Below, in pieces: positions 36,008 through 47,358 of a stretch of 64,000 nucleotides of DNA. The notes beneath the pieces were generated by a model. The model was given only the letters and a program-made list of their open reading frames with translations. It was not told where the DNA came from and searched no databases. The DNA lies in the NCBI RefSeq assembly GCF_910594005.1, contig NC_057826.1, forward strand, positions 82,457,163-82,521,162. The letters run 5' to 3'. The position numbers were made by a program, and so were the translations under genes. Position 1 is the stretch's first letter. Each line of letters begins with the position of its first letter. Source of the DNA: Cervus elaphus (taxonomy: Eukaryota; Chordata; Mammalia; Artiodactyla; Cervidae).

Positions 36008-36110
36008 GGAGCCCTTCCATCTCCAGTGGATCTTCCCAACCGAAGAATCAAACCCTGGTCTCCCACATTGCAGGCAGATTCTTTACCATCTGAGCCCCCA
36101 AGGAAGCCCT
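36008..36110 (-). mobile_element. Bov-tA SINE fragment, antisense
   Basis: 'tggatcttcccaaccgaaga', 'ccctggtctcccacattgca' and 'ttctttaccatctgagcccc'. Only the tRNA-derived half remains. Confidence 0.9.
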
Positions 36111-37984
36111 GGAGCCTCTGCTAGTGGCATCCAAAATGTATTTATTCTCGTGATGCCTTTTCCAGAGTTGGTATGTTCCTGTATATCCTATATATGTTTT
36201 CAGTCTGTCTTCTCGAAATTCTGTCTTTTCAATCTTCCTTCATGTTTTTAAATTGAATTATCAATTTGGTTGCCTTTCTGAACCTTTTCAGATTCACTAT
36301 CTTTTTCTAGAGGCAAGTCAAAAGGAACGTCACATAATGATACTGGGTCCTAGCATTTTTCATAAATGTTATTTTCTCCTCTGTGTTCCATATTGCTGTC
36401 CATTATTTTCCTGTCCTTGGTGACTAAACCGCCACATGTTAGACTCTCCACAAGGATAGACAATGAGCCCAAGAAATGTTTTCTGTATTGAAAGTCTTAG
36501 GAGGAGCTCATTGCTCCACCGTTTTAGTTTGGCTATTTTCTTTTGTAAGGTATCATTTGATTAACCACTCCATTAACATCCAGAGTAGGTTGAGATTTTT
36601 TAAGAAAAATCAGCCTTGGAGATTTTATGCTGCCCTTGTTCCTCCAAATAATTTACAAATATAATAAATATTTCACCACTGGTCTGTGCAGCCCCGTTAT
36701 CTGTTTAAAATGTATCCTTTATTTCTATGCTTTGTTTCCATTTCTAGCAGGTTTATAAGAATATAAGAACTCATCACCACTCCCAATTTATAATGCTTTA
36801 TTTAAAGCAAAACAATAATGTAAACAGAAAACTTTTTCACAGTGAAACCCACAAACTTTATCTCTAAAAGAATCCTGATAAGTGATTTGCCCATACAAAA
36901 ACAATTCATCTTACCTTGGTGATGCTTTTTAAATTTCTGCTGTGTTCAAGTTTCTGGGTAGAATGAGAAAAATCAATATGAATCCTGCCATCCCAGAATT
37001 TAGAGCTCAGGGCACTAATAAGATATGCACACAAGTAGCTCTAATACAAGTAGACACAAGTACGTGGAGAAGTTGAAATTGTTCTCTTCCTGGGAGAGTT
37101 GCATTTGAGATGGATCTTGATGTGTGGCTAGGATTCAGACCTGAGAGAGAGGGGTATTCACGGAGATGAGAGCTGAATGCACAAAGGCATAGAGTCCAGA
37201 AACCTTGTGCTACTTACAGGGAACTGTAAGTCTTTTATTTGCTTCAAAGGATCTGCATGAAAGGAGACAGAAGTAAATTTGGAAGCTGGCTACAGGCAGA
37301 TTCTAAGTGAATCTGAATAAAGAGCTAAGGATTTGTGCTTTTATTTAATAAGAAATAGAAAAATTATTAGTATTAATGCAGAGCAGTTGTATTTTATAGC
37401 TGTTCTTGAAAACGTATAATAAAACACAAAATAGAAGAGACTATAGCCCAAAATACAACAGGAAGTGGCGGGAGGTGGGGAGAACTCTAGAAAGGCTGTT
37501 GTAGGGAAGTATGCAGAGGATGCAACAGTGAAAAGGGATACGGATATATGAGAGGTAATTTAAATTCTTCCTTTAGAACAGTTGCCTAGTCTCTCTGCCT
37601 GTCAGTGAAAGATAGCAAGCAACATGCCCTTTACTTCCCAGGGGAAAAGAAACCAGATAATTTTCTAAAGGAACCGAATGAACTACATGGTGATCTAGGG
37701 CTGCTAGGGTAGAACTGACACCTGTTAGAAGGCTCCTACTTAATGATTCCCTTCCTGCTCACTCTGAAGCAAAGTCTGCCATTTGGCGTGCCCTGCCCAC
37801 ATGTGTAGAGCCACCTAAGGAAGAAAAGCAACAGGAGTATACAGCGAGAGGGGCCTGCACACCTTAGGCCTTCGTTCTTCTAAGTGAATAGCTGTGGAAC
37901 CGTAGTTCCGTACTGCTTATGTATGGACTTCTTTCCAAGGTGTACAGTATGCAAGGGGAGAAAAAGGAGTCGTTTCACACTGTA
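36111..37984. other. Gap in intron 1, mostly unique sequence
   Basis: Nearly 1.9 kb with no nameable repeat, no RNA gene and no convincing open frame. Confidence 0.45.
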
Positions 37985-38500
37985 GTCACCTGACGAATAC
38001 TTACAGTCAGGCGATCAGGGTCACTATCCACAATAATCAGTCATGTTGATAGTTTGTACCGCATGACGTGATGAGAATGGAAATTTACATCTGTGGCCCT
38101 CTTCCCAAAAATTCATGTCCCCGTCTAAGCATGAGAAAAATATCAGACAAATCTGAATTGAGGGACATTCTACAGTATACCTAACCAGTATTCCTCAACA
38201 TTGTCAAGGACATCAAAAGCGAGGAAAGTCTGAGAAAGTGTCATAGCCAAGAGAAAAGAGACACAGTGATTAAATGTAACATGGGATGGAATCTTGAAAC
38301 AGAAAAAGGTATCAGGTAAAAACTAAGGGAATTTGAATAAAGTATGGACTCTAATAATAATGTATCAATATGAAGTCATTGTACCATACTAATGCAAGAT
38401 AATAGGAGAATTCTGGCATTGGATATATGGGAAATCTATGCTATTTTCACAAATTTTCTGAATTCTAACCTAATACTATTATAAAACTAGTTAATTTAAA
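37985..38500 (+). mobile_element. Old L1 3' UTR, sense
   Basis: 'gagggacattctacagtata', 'aaagcgaggaaagtctgaga', 'tgaataaagtatggactcta' and 'accatactaatgcaagataa' follow an old L1 3' end. Confidence 0.65.
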
Positions 38501-38642
38501 AAAATTTTTTAAAGAAAAAGACAACTTGTTTACCTGTCATGTGAAGGAAATCAATGACATGAAAATTAAATGGGAAAACTGACCCCAGAGGATATAGAGG
38601 CAACACTGTTGAAAACAAAGGAGACTGTTAAAAATTACATCA

Positions 38643-39462
38643 ATCAGTTCAGTTCAGTCGCTCAGTCGTGTCCGACTCTTTGCGACCCTGTGAATCGCAG
38701 CACGCCAGGCCTCCCTGTCCATCACCAACTCTCGGAGTTTACTGAAACCCATGTCCATCGAGTTGGTGATGCCATCCAGCCATCTCATCCTCTGTCGTCC
38801 CCTTCTCCTCCTGCCCCCAATCCCTCTCAGCATCAGGGTCTTTTCCATGAGTCAGCTCATCGCATCAGGTGTCCAAAGTACTGGAGTTTCAGCATCAGTC
38901 CTTTCAATGAACACCCAGGACTGATCTCCTTTAGGATGGACTGGTTGGATCTCCTTGCAGTCCAAGGGACTCTCAAGAGTCTTCTCCAACACCATAGTTC
39001 AAAAGCATCAATTTTTCGGCGCTCAGCTTTCCTCACAGTCCAACTCTCACATCCATACGTGATCACTGGAAAAACCATATACTTGACCAGACGGACCTTT
39101 GTTGGCAAAGTAACGTCTCTGCTTTTTAATATGCTGTCTAGGTTGGTCATAACCTTCCTTCCAGGGAGTAAGCGTCTTTTAATTTCATGGCTGCAATCAC
39201 CATCTGCAGTGATTTTGGAGCCCAAAAAAATAAAGCCTGACACTGTTTCCACTGTCTCCCCATCTATTTCCTATGAAGTGATGGGACCAGATGCCGTGAT
39301 CTTAGTTTTCTGAATGTTGAGCTTTAAGCCAGCTTTTTCCCTCTGCTGTTTCACTTTCATCAAGAGGCTTTTTAGTTCCTCTTCACTTTCTGCCATAAGG
39401 GTGGTGTCATCTGCATATCTGAGGTTATTGATATTTCTCCCGGCAATCTTGATTCCAGCATA
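38643..39462 (-). mobile_element. BovB LINE, antisense, 5'-truncated, little diverged
   Basis: Minus-strand frames 38857-39252 and 39271-39516 encode the YADD box, the METVSGFIFLGSKITADGD segment and the CWRRLLRVPW region. A frame change near 38857 splits the C-terminus (38654-38848). The 3' tail starts at 38643 (tcagttcagttcagtcgctc). It stops abruptly at about 39462. Confidence 0.95.
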
Positions 39463-39494
39463 TACTCCAGTTAGTACCCTGAGAGAATTTAAGA

Positions 39495-39735
39495 TACTGT
39501 GTCCACAAAGCAGCAACAGGACCGTGTGTAAAACAGACAGTGAATGGGAGGCTGCTATATAGCACAGACAGTCAGCTCGGTGCTGAGACGACCTGCAGGG
39601 GTGAGTCGGGGAGAGGCTGGCAGGGAAACCCGAGAGGGAGGAGAGACACGTTTACATGCGGCTAATTCACCTCGTTGTACAGCGGAAACCAGCACGACGT
39701 TGTAAAGCAATGATACTCCAATTTAAAAAAGAGAA
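39495..39735 (+). mobile_element. Ruminant L1 3' UTR end
   Basis: 'aaacagacagtgaatgggag', 'ctatatagcacagacagtca', 'cggaaaccagcacgacgttg' and 'aagcaatgatactccaattt', ending A-rich. Confidence 0.85.
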
Positions 39736-40481
39736 GTAAAATAAGACATATATGTAAAAGCAGGATGCTCTTAAAAAGGAACAGTCTGAAGAAATAAAAA
39801 AATTTTTAAAGACTAATTACTGAAATTTTAAAATTCACTGGAAAAGGTTAGAAGATAATGTCAAGGAAAGCTCTTCGCATGTCTTTGATTTACATTCAAA
39901 GACAAAATATGAGCGAAAATAATAGATGTAGAGGATCAACCCAAGTAGTCAGCCAACTAACAGTATTTTAGGAGAAGAGGTGTAATCTTAGCAAATGCCT
40001 TCTCCCTGTGGTGACTAGTGTTTATGTAGTCATAATATTAATAATAACCTACAACTGATTGACTTTTAAGTGTTTATTAACTATAGACAAAGCATGGGAT
40101 AGTAGTTCTGGAAGAGACAGTAAATATTAAGAACCATGACACTAGGAAATAAAGGCACATCTGATAAAATTTGGGAAGTTGGAAATGTAAGAAGAGATGA
40201 AGGAAAAGGAGGGATGATAATATGCACATTGTATGTTATGAGGAATTGAGAAATATTTTTTAATGTTAGTGGAATAAGAAACAGAATTTTAAGTATATTA
40301 TTTAGAAACACAGGGAAGGCTAATAGAAAAAACCAAAAATAGCATAAAATTTAAAAGTTAGAAGAGGAGGCTTTGACCCCCCAAATCCTTATTTTGTATA
40401 ATAGGACACGAACAGAGAATTTTGGAGATTGCTAAGTGATATGCAGAGCTGTGAACTTACAGAATTATAAGGAGCTCGTAT
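39736..40481. other. Gap in intron 1, target locus of the EIF2S3 retrocopy
   Basis: AT-rich, without gene or firm repeat. It ends at the retrocopy target site. Confidence 0.45.
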
Positions 40482-40497
40482 AGAAATTCAGTGGTTG
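40482..40497 (+). repeat. Target-site duplication, left copy (EIF2S3 retrocopy)
   Basis: agaaattcagtggttg, identical to 42462-42477. The flanking A before gaaattc fits L1-type target cleavage. Confidence 0.97.
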
Positions 40498-42461
40498 GCT
40501 CTCCGGGCAAGATGGCGGGGGGCGAGGCTGGTGTGACTTTAGGGCAGCTGCACCTTTCTCGGCAAGATCTCACTACTTTGGATGTTTCCAAGTTGACGCC
40601 ACTTTCACATGAATTTATCAGCAGACAAGCCACAATTAATATAGGTACAATTGGTCACGTAGCTCATGGGAAATCTACAGTTGTAAAAGCTATTTCTGGA
40701 GTCCACACTGTCCGTTTCAAAAATGAACTGGAAAGAAATATTACAATCAAACTTGGCTCTGCCAATGCTAAGATTTATAAACTTGACGACCCCAGTTGTC
40801 CTTGGCCAGAATGTTATAGATCCTGTGGAAGTAGCACACCCGATGAGTTTCCTACAGACATTCCAGGGACCAAAGGGAACTTCAAATTAGTCAGGCATGT
40901 TTCCTTTGTTGACTGTCCTGGCCACGATATTCTGATGGCTACTATGCTGAACGGTGCCGCAGTGATGGATGCCGCTCTTCTGTTGATAGCTGGTAACGAG
41001 TCTTGTCCTCTGCCTCAGACATCTGAACACTTGGCTGCTATAGAAATCATGAAACTGAAGCATATTTTGATTCTACAAAATAAAATTGATTTGGTAAAAG
41101 AAAGCCAGGCTAAAGAACAGTATGAACAGATCCTTGCATTTGTTCAAGGTACAGTAGCAGAAGGCGCTCCTATTATCCCAATTTCTGCTCAGCTAAAATA
41201 CAATATTGAAGTTGTCTATGAGTACATAGTAAAGAAAATTCCAGTACCCCCAAGAGACTTTACTTCAGAACCCAGACTTATTGTTATTAGATCCTTTGAT
41301 GTCAACAAACCTGGCTGTGAAGTTGATGACCTTAAGGGGGGTGTAGCTGGTGGTAGTATTCTAAAAGGAGTGTTAAAGGTGGGCCAGGAGACAGAAGTCA
41401 GACCTGGTATTGTTTCCAAAGACAGTGAAGGAAAACTCATGTGTAAACCTATCTTTTCCAAAATTGTATCACTTTTCGCAGAGCATAATGATCTTCAGTA
41501 TGCTGCCCCAGGAGGTCTTATTGGAGTTGGAACAAAAATTGACTCCACTTTGTGCCGGGCTGAGAGAATGGTGGGGCAAGTACTTGGTGCAGTTGGAGCT
41601 TTACCTGAGATCTTCACAGAATTGGAAATTTCCCATTTCCTGCTTAGATGGCTTCTAGGTGTTCTCACTGAAGGAGATAAGAAAACAGCGAAAGTACAAA
41701 AGCTGTCTAAGAATGAAGTGCTTATGGAGAATATAGGATCCCTGTCATCAGGAGGAAGAGTTAATGCAGTCAAGGCTGATTTGGGCAAAATCGTCTTGAC
41801 TAATCCTGTGTGCACAGAAATAGGAGAAAAAATTGCACTTAGCCGAAGAGTTGAGAAACACTGGCGTTTAATTGGTTGGGGTCAAATAAGAAGAGGAGTG
41901 ACAATCAAGCCAACAGTAGATGATGACCGAAGAATTAAATAACAGATTTGGATGAAGTTGGAATTTCTCTTAACAACCTAGGGATATATTTTCAGAACAA
42001 TACTGGGAAAGTAATTTCACAGCTCATTACCTTAGTAGTAGCTGTAAGGTTATTCTCATTTTTTGGTGATGAAAATTTAACCTCTAGTACTGAAATAGAG
42101 CCTACAATAAATGTAGAAATTAGCATCATGTTGGATTGAATCTACATTTTACCAGAAATTAATCATTCCCAAATAATGTCTAATTTATACGTCAGTGCAG
42201 ATTTGAAAGGAAACTGCTACAACCAGACTTTGCTGTAGTAGACATACCACTGAACCTGTTTGAAATAAAGTCTTTGTTCTTATTTTTCATGATTCATCTT
42301 TGAGTAGCTCCAGGTTTGAAGGATTGTTGTAGCAGTAAAAACTTGACAAATTCTCAAAGACCAACTTCCCTTTCCCCATATTTTATGTTGCTTTATTTTT
42401 TAAAATTTTGGGTGAAAATAGATTCAAATAAAATTATCCTTTCAGGCAAAAAAAAAAAAAA
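40498..42461 (+). pseudogene. EIF2S3: EIF2S3 (eIF2 gamma) processed retrocopy with intact full-length ORF
   Basis: The parent protein is the GTPase subunit of eIF2, which carries initiator Met-tRNA to the ribosome. This copy has no introns, about 14 bases of 5' UTR, an ATG at 40512, an open frame to TAA at 41940-41942 (476 residues), a ~500-base 3' UTR, AATAAA at 42427-42432 and a poly(A) run at 42448-42462. GTPase motifs are kept: GHVAHGKST (48-56), DCPG (134-137), NKID (190-193) and SAQ (225-227). The parental stop after VDDD reads CGA (41928-41930), adding RRIK. Against the mammalian protein as I recall it there are about 19 replacements, including Y83S, R98W and V34F. It lies in LARP6 intron 1 on the same strand. 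It could be a young pseudogene or an expressed retrogene; sequence alone does not decide. Confidence 0.96.
42427..42432 (+). terminator. Poly(A) signal of the EIF2S3 retrocopy
   Basis: AATAAA 15 bases before the templated poly(A) run. An earlier AATAAA lies at 42264-42269. Both sit in the sense strand of LARP6 intron 1. Confidence 0.85.
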
Positions 42462-42477
42462 AGAAATTCAGTGGTTG
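42462..42477 (+). repeat. Target-site duplication, right copy (EIF2S3 retrocopy)
   Basis: Exact 16-base repeat of 40482-40497, directly after the poly(A) run. Confidence 0.97.
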
Positions 42478-44372
42478 AACAGAGGTTGCATCTAGGAAAG
42501 GGTGGAGTGGGAGATTGTTGCCTTCTCTCCAGGCTCTCTACTATTTTAACTTTTTTCTTTAATTTTAATTTACTTTATTTTACTTTAATTTTAAGAATTA
42601 TTTTTTATAAGCTACTAATAGGGTCCAAGGGAAAAGTAATGAGAACAGTTGGAATGAAAAAGAGAACAGATGGGAGACACTGCAGAATAAAATCAACACT
42701 TGATAACGACTCAATTAGGGGGCAAAGGAGAAGGCTGAAAAATGCATCTTAGGTTTTGAGTCTAAGCACACAGAAGAGAATGTAGGGAAAGTGGTGGGAC
42801 AATTTGGGAGGGAAGATATGTGATTATTACAGGATCATAGCACAATAGTTAAAAAGTTGCTAATGTTCATATATAAAGACTATAAACTTCTTTAATGTTT
42901 GTGAAGGATACATGGTCTTTTGTGTTCAAAGGCTGTCACAAGAACCAGGAAACGGTGCAGCAGGCTCCCGTATTTAAACTAGGCTTTCCTGCTCTTCCGT
43001 GATTCCCCTTGGGAGATGCACAGTTGCTCCTGACGGCACCCATGCAGAGGGGGGTTCCTCTGAGTACAAGCAGCTCACCTCTGCTCTCATACAGGGGTGC
43101 TTCTATCGCCTCCCAGTACTGCCCACCTGCTCTGGAATTTCTAGTTACTTGCTCACCAGGTGCAAATAACCTAGGACTCACCTCCCAACACATTATGGAT
43201 TATCTACTGAGAGATGGTGTGAAAATAAGATGAGCTGCCCATGTAGTATGTCTCCTGGTGAGCAGGCCTAGGCTCAGTCCTACCTGAGGCTGAGTTCTGC
43301 AGAAGGTGGCAGTTTGATTCAGGGTATATTGATATTGAAGGAATATCAGCCTATCCACATGGAAACATCCGGCTGGCAGTTGGGCATTGAGGAGTGGACT
43401 TGAGTGAGAGCAGGATGGAGGGGTGGGAGGAGAGGCAGCCTTGAATCAGATGACCCAGCCGGCAGCTGAAGTGTGAAGATTGCCAGGGGACAAAGAACCA
43501 AGGAAAGATCCTGGGGGAATCCCTGCATTTAGAGATGGGAGGGAGGAGAAAGACAAACCGGAAAGGGCAGTCAAATGGGGAGAAAAACTAGAAAAGAACA
43601 ACTCGTGTAAGTCCAGAGGGAGACTGACAAGAAGAAGGTGACCAGCTGTGTCCCATTGTATAGCCACAGGCAGGAGACTAAGACGGAGAAAAGGCACCCA
43701 GATAGAGCAAATGAATTTTTTGGTGGATGTCTGGACATGCAGATAAGCTTGAGGAAGGTCTGGGCAATCTGATTGGATGAATTTTATTTTCTCGATCAAG
43801 TTGGAGGTAGAATCATCTGCAGAGAATAAAGTCTTCCTGTGGGAATAATGGCCTTGGGAAGAATGGGAAGATCTGGCATAGGCACTGAAGAAATGGAGGA
43901 GTTGCATCATCTTCCTCCCATTATGTTTTATTTGCTGTGTTTTATTTCATTAGTGATAGCATCAACTGCTCTGGTTTGGGAGTAGGGCTTCTTGGTCTGT
44001 GGGTCCTTTTGATGGTCTGGTCACCTCTGATATTAGCCATTTGTCATAACTTTGGTCGTCTTGCTCATACTCCTGAGTCCACCCAAAACTCTTTGCTGGT
44101 CATTATTGCACACATCACCACATTCCGTGCTATTTATTGTCACCCTTGTTAGCTGGGCCCAGAATTTCCTATGCATTTGTAGTTATTTTACCTGGTATAT
44201 TCAACCTCTGTTTAACTATTGTCTAGGGCATAAACTTTCTCCAAAATCAAAATTTATCTTTCCATCTTGCATTAACCTTTTTCATTTCATTGTCCCACTG
44301 ATACTTTTCCTGTGGCATGTTTTGAAGACCTCTTTTCTCAGTGTAGTTTACTATCCTAGGATTTGGCTGTAA
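42478..44372. other. Gap in intron 1 with an unnamed ancient repeat
   Basis: The segments about 42640-42830 and 43330-43770 ('ggcagttgggcattgaggag', 'accagctgtgtcccattgta') read like parts of one decayed mammal-wide repeat. The 154-codon minus-strand frame 43446-43910 lies across it and has no protein signature. No gene. Confidence 0.35.
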
Positions 44373-44497
44373 GTAGGAGACCACTCCAGTGTTCTTGCCT
44401 AGAGAATCCCAGGGATGGCGGAGCCTGGTGGGCTGCCGTCTATGGGGTTGCACAGAGTCGGACACAACTGAAGCGACTTAGCAACAGCAGCAGCAGG
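44373..44497 (+). mobile_element. Bov-tA-type SINE, 5'-truncated, (CAG)n tail
   Basis: 'ccactccagtgttcttgcct', 'agagtcggacacaactgaag', 'cgacttagcaacagcagcag'. The variant 3' end identifies the Bov-tA3-like group. Confidence 0.85.
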
Positions 44498-45455
44498 AGA
44501 AAACCCAAGTAACAAGTGAATTAAACAGATAGAATTTTGTCTTCCTATTATAATAATAATTCTGCAAGTAGGTAATTATATGAGTTGGTTCAGTAACTTG
44601 GTTATGTCAGAAAACCAGTAATGAAAATAAACCAGGCCAAGCTGATTCTCTTGGCCTTTTCCTTGTGATGGTAAAATTGCTGCTATTGCTCCAACCATTA
44701 CATCCACACTCAGAACAGATTAAAGGGGAAGGAACAAGGCCAAGAGATGTTCACTGGTATGTTATTGGCCATGGCGTGACAAATGGCTGCCATGTGTAAG
44801 AGAGATGGGAAAGTGAGCATTTAGTTTTTATAGCCTCCATAGTAAAGGAGGGTAAGTGAGAAAGAGTTTGCTATTAAATGTCAGGTGAGTCAGACTGGTG
44901 TCTGCCACAGGTGCCCTTCAGGACTTCTAAAATATTCAGCTTATCTGTTTAAGTTGCACTTGGCCTGTTATCTCTAATGGGCTGCCTTAATGTATGCTCC
45001 TAGTTTATCATCACATTGTTAAAAAGCCTTTCTAGAAAACATACTCTTAAAGTTAATCTCTGTTTTTTTTTCTTTTACAAATGTACACATTTGTCTTGTG
45101 ACATCAGTAAGGTGTTTAAAAAAACCACTTCCAAACTATCTACAGGCAAATAAATAAAACACTTCATTTTTAAAATCAACCAATGTCTGTATTTTATGCT
45201 AAATATAATTTCTGAATTTGAAAAATTAAGATAGATTTGTTTAGTTTTTTCCTTTCCTGCCAGAATATTTGATTTTTGTTCTCATTTTGACTCTTAGACA
45301 GTTGCTTTTTTTTCTAAGGTTCTGAGCCAGTGAAAATTTTACTGAAGTTGAAGGACTTATGTGTATGAGTCTTTTGACTATCAACTGTCGCATTCATAGA
45401 TTCTTTTACTTTATGAGCCCCATTTTTAATTGGTTGATTATTTATTTGAACTCTC
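44498..45455. other. Gap in intron 1
   Basis: No gene and no repeat I can name with confidence. Confidence 0.45.
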
Positions 45456-45604
45456 TAAGCCCTTTTGGAGAAGGAAATGGCAACTCCAGTATTGTTGCCT
45501 GGAAAATCCCATGGAGAGAGGAACCTTGCAGGCTACAGTCCACGGGGTCACAAAGAGTTGGACGCAACTGAGCGACTGAGCACGCATCACCCACCAAGCC
45601 CTTT
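45456..45604 (+). mobile_element. 5'-truncated Bov-tA SINE with likely target-site duplication
   Basis: Body about 45465-45592 ('ggagaaggaaatggcaactc' to 'gcgactgagcacgcatcacc'). 'aagcccttt' is present on both sides. Confidence 0.88.
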
Positions 45605-46299
45605 GGGGAGCCTGGCCTGTTCTCCCAACACATTGGAAGTGCCTCGAGTGCTTTAGAAAGACTAGGATGATTTAGGGGGGTTAAGTATGTGCCTCCATCC
45701 CAAGAGATGCTCTCTCTGCTCAGAACATGTTGACAGAAGTCCTGGGTCTGATGGTTAATGTTGCTAGACATCAAACCGCCACAAAGGAGAGAAGTTCTTT
45801 TTCTTTTCTCTGGAAGTAATTTTTAACCAATCCTGTGTATTGAATTATAAATACAGTGTTTATATTATACATAATTTGTAATTAAATATACAAAAGAGAA
45901 CTCACTTTTGATGACTTATAATAATGGTGTCAACTGTGATGTGGATAACCAGAAATTCCTTAAAATATTATGAAGATTTTATAGTCTCTTCATGAAATAT
46001 TCGCCTTCTTAAAAAAAGCTTTGCCCAGTACTTCTTTGTCTAGTCCTGTGCTAATATTCTTGGAGAGAGGGAGAGGAAGTGTATCTAGGTGGAGCTGCTG
46101 GGGAAGGGGATTCATTTAGAGGGGCCCCAGTGAATGAGATTGTTTCCAGATTCCATGCAGTGTCCCAACAAAATGTGGAAGGTATCATCTGAGCTGACTT
46201 TGGAGACAGAAGATTTGAGTTTTAATCCTTTATCTGGCACTTATGACTGAATAAGTGAATGTATCACTTACTGAGCTGTCAGGGTATTCATAGATATTT
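45605..46299. other. Gap in intron 1
   Basis: Unassigned sequence, no gene. Confidence 0.45.
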
Positions 46300-46460
46300 C
46301 CACAAATTAATCAGTCTTCATCCAGGCCTATGAAGAAAGTGATCATTGTGAATCCCGATTTACAGATAAGTGCTGAGATGTGCCAGTGGAGTCCCTTGCC
46401 CGAGTTGACTCAGCTAATAAACGCTGGTGTCAGGATTCAGACTCAGGCAGCCTAGCTCTA
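46300..46460 (-). mobile_element. MIR SINE, antisense
   Basis: 'ccgatttacagataagtgct', 'gttgactcagctaataaacg' and 'gattcagactcaggcagcct' fit the MIR reverse complement. Confidence 0.65.
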
Positions 46461-46689
46461 GAACCCCAGGACTCTTAGTCACTCTGCTAAACCATCTTGT
46501 AGAAATAGGGGTTTGTGGGGTGGAGCGGGGAGGGAAGAATGAGCAGTGTGTATGAAAGGCATGCTGTCAATGGCAGAACAACATACATGTTAATAGACGG
46601 TTAAACAAAAACTTGATTTCTTAGCTAGTTGGGGGCAAACTCTCCCCTTGTGACCGCGTGATTCTCACCTCTGAGGAGTCCAGTTCAGG

Positions 46690-47120
46690 TATGAGCCATT
46701 ACAATTTCCTGCAGCCACTCTAACAAAGAGCCACAAACTTCATGGCTTAGAACAGCGGAGGTGTATTGCTTCAGAGTTCTGGAGGCTGGCAGTCCAAGAT
46801 CAAGATGTCAGCAGGGGCTCGCTACCTCTTGAGGTGCTGGGAAGGGTCTGTGCAGGCCTGTCCCCTAATTTCTGGTGGTTTGCTGGCAATCTTAGACACT
46901 CCTCGACTTCTGCCACATCCCCCCAACCTCTGCCTTCGTTCATCCTCACACGGTATTCTCCCTACTCTGTGAGTAGAATAGGGCCCACCCCCCAACTCTA
47001 GTATGATCTCATCCTTTAATTACATTTGCAAGACATTTTTCCCAAGTATCATCACATTCTGACATATCAGGGGTTAAGACTTCAACATATGAAACTTGGG
47101 GAGACAGAGTTTAACCCCTT
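46690..47120 (-). mobile_element. MLT1-type MaLR solo LTR, antisense, ending at the LARP6 exon 2 acceptor
   Basis: 'cactctaacaaagagccaca', 'cagagttctggaggctggca', 'gtccaagatcaagatgtcag' and 'agacttcaacatatgaaact' match the MLT1A-class LTR read backwards. Its inner end at about 47120 is under 30 bases from the exon 2 start at 47148. Non-coding, no internal viral genes. Confidence 0.75.
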
Positions 47121-47147
47121 ACGCTTCACGTCCCCTTCTGGTCTCAG
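47121..47147 (+). promoter_or_regulatory. LARP6: LARP6 exon 2 splice acceptor region
   Basis: Short, purine-interrupted pyrimidine tract (ttcacgtccccttctggtct) followed by cag|t. The branch point probably lies close to, or within, the adjoining LTR-derived sequence. Confidence 0.7.
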
Positions 47148-47358
47148 TGGCGCCACGGCAAGTGGGGGCGAGAACGAGCGTGATGACCTGGAGCAGGAGT
47201 GGCAGCCCCCGGACGAGGAGTTAATCAAGAAGCTGGTGGATCAGATCGAGTTCTACTTTTCTGATGAGAACCTGGAGAAGGACGCCTTCCTGCTAAAGCA
47301 CGTGAGGAGGAACAAGCTGGGATATGTGAGTGTCAAGCTACTCACCTCCTTCAAAAAG
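47148..47358 (+). CDS. LARP6: LARP6 exon 2
   Basis: Encodes the rest of codon 67 to residue 137. It starts SGATASGGENERDDLEQEW and carries most of the La motif, with the winged-helix signature LIKKLVDQIEFYFSDENL (about 92-109), DAFLLKHVRRNKLGYVSVKLL and TSFKK. The La motif cooperates with the RRM in exon 3 to bind RNA. Conserved La-motif residues such as Q99, F102, Y103 and F104 are present. The acceptor is ctcag|t and the donor is aaaaag|gtgagg, phase 0. An open frame continues upstream to 47026 through LTR sequence, but joining with exon 1 reproduces the known protein exactly, so the upstream frame is not used. Confidence 0.97.

Larger units (their letters stand above)
29944..47147 (+). other. 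LARP6: LARP6 intron 1
   Basis: 17.2 kb between the gtaggc donor and the ggtctcag acceptor. It is filled with CHR, L2, BovB, L1 and Bov-tA copies, plus a same-strand EIF2S3 retrocopy that brings its own AATAAA signals. A MaLR LTR ends about 30 bases before the acceptor. Stretches 30181-31214 and 31354-32214 show only unassigned or decayed sequence. Confidence 0.93.

Noticed and set aside
38570..39313. 247-codon plus-strand frame
   Set aside because: It is the antisense of a BovB RT gene; the minus-strand reading gives the real RT motifs. The same applies to 10133-10702 and 61984-62361.
43446..43910. 154-codon minus-strand frame
   Set aside because: No domain, signal peptide or conserved motif. 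It overlies a stretch that looks like a decayed mammal-wide repeat.
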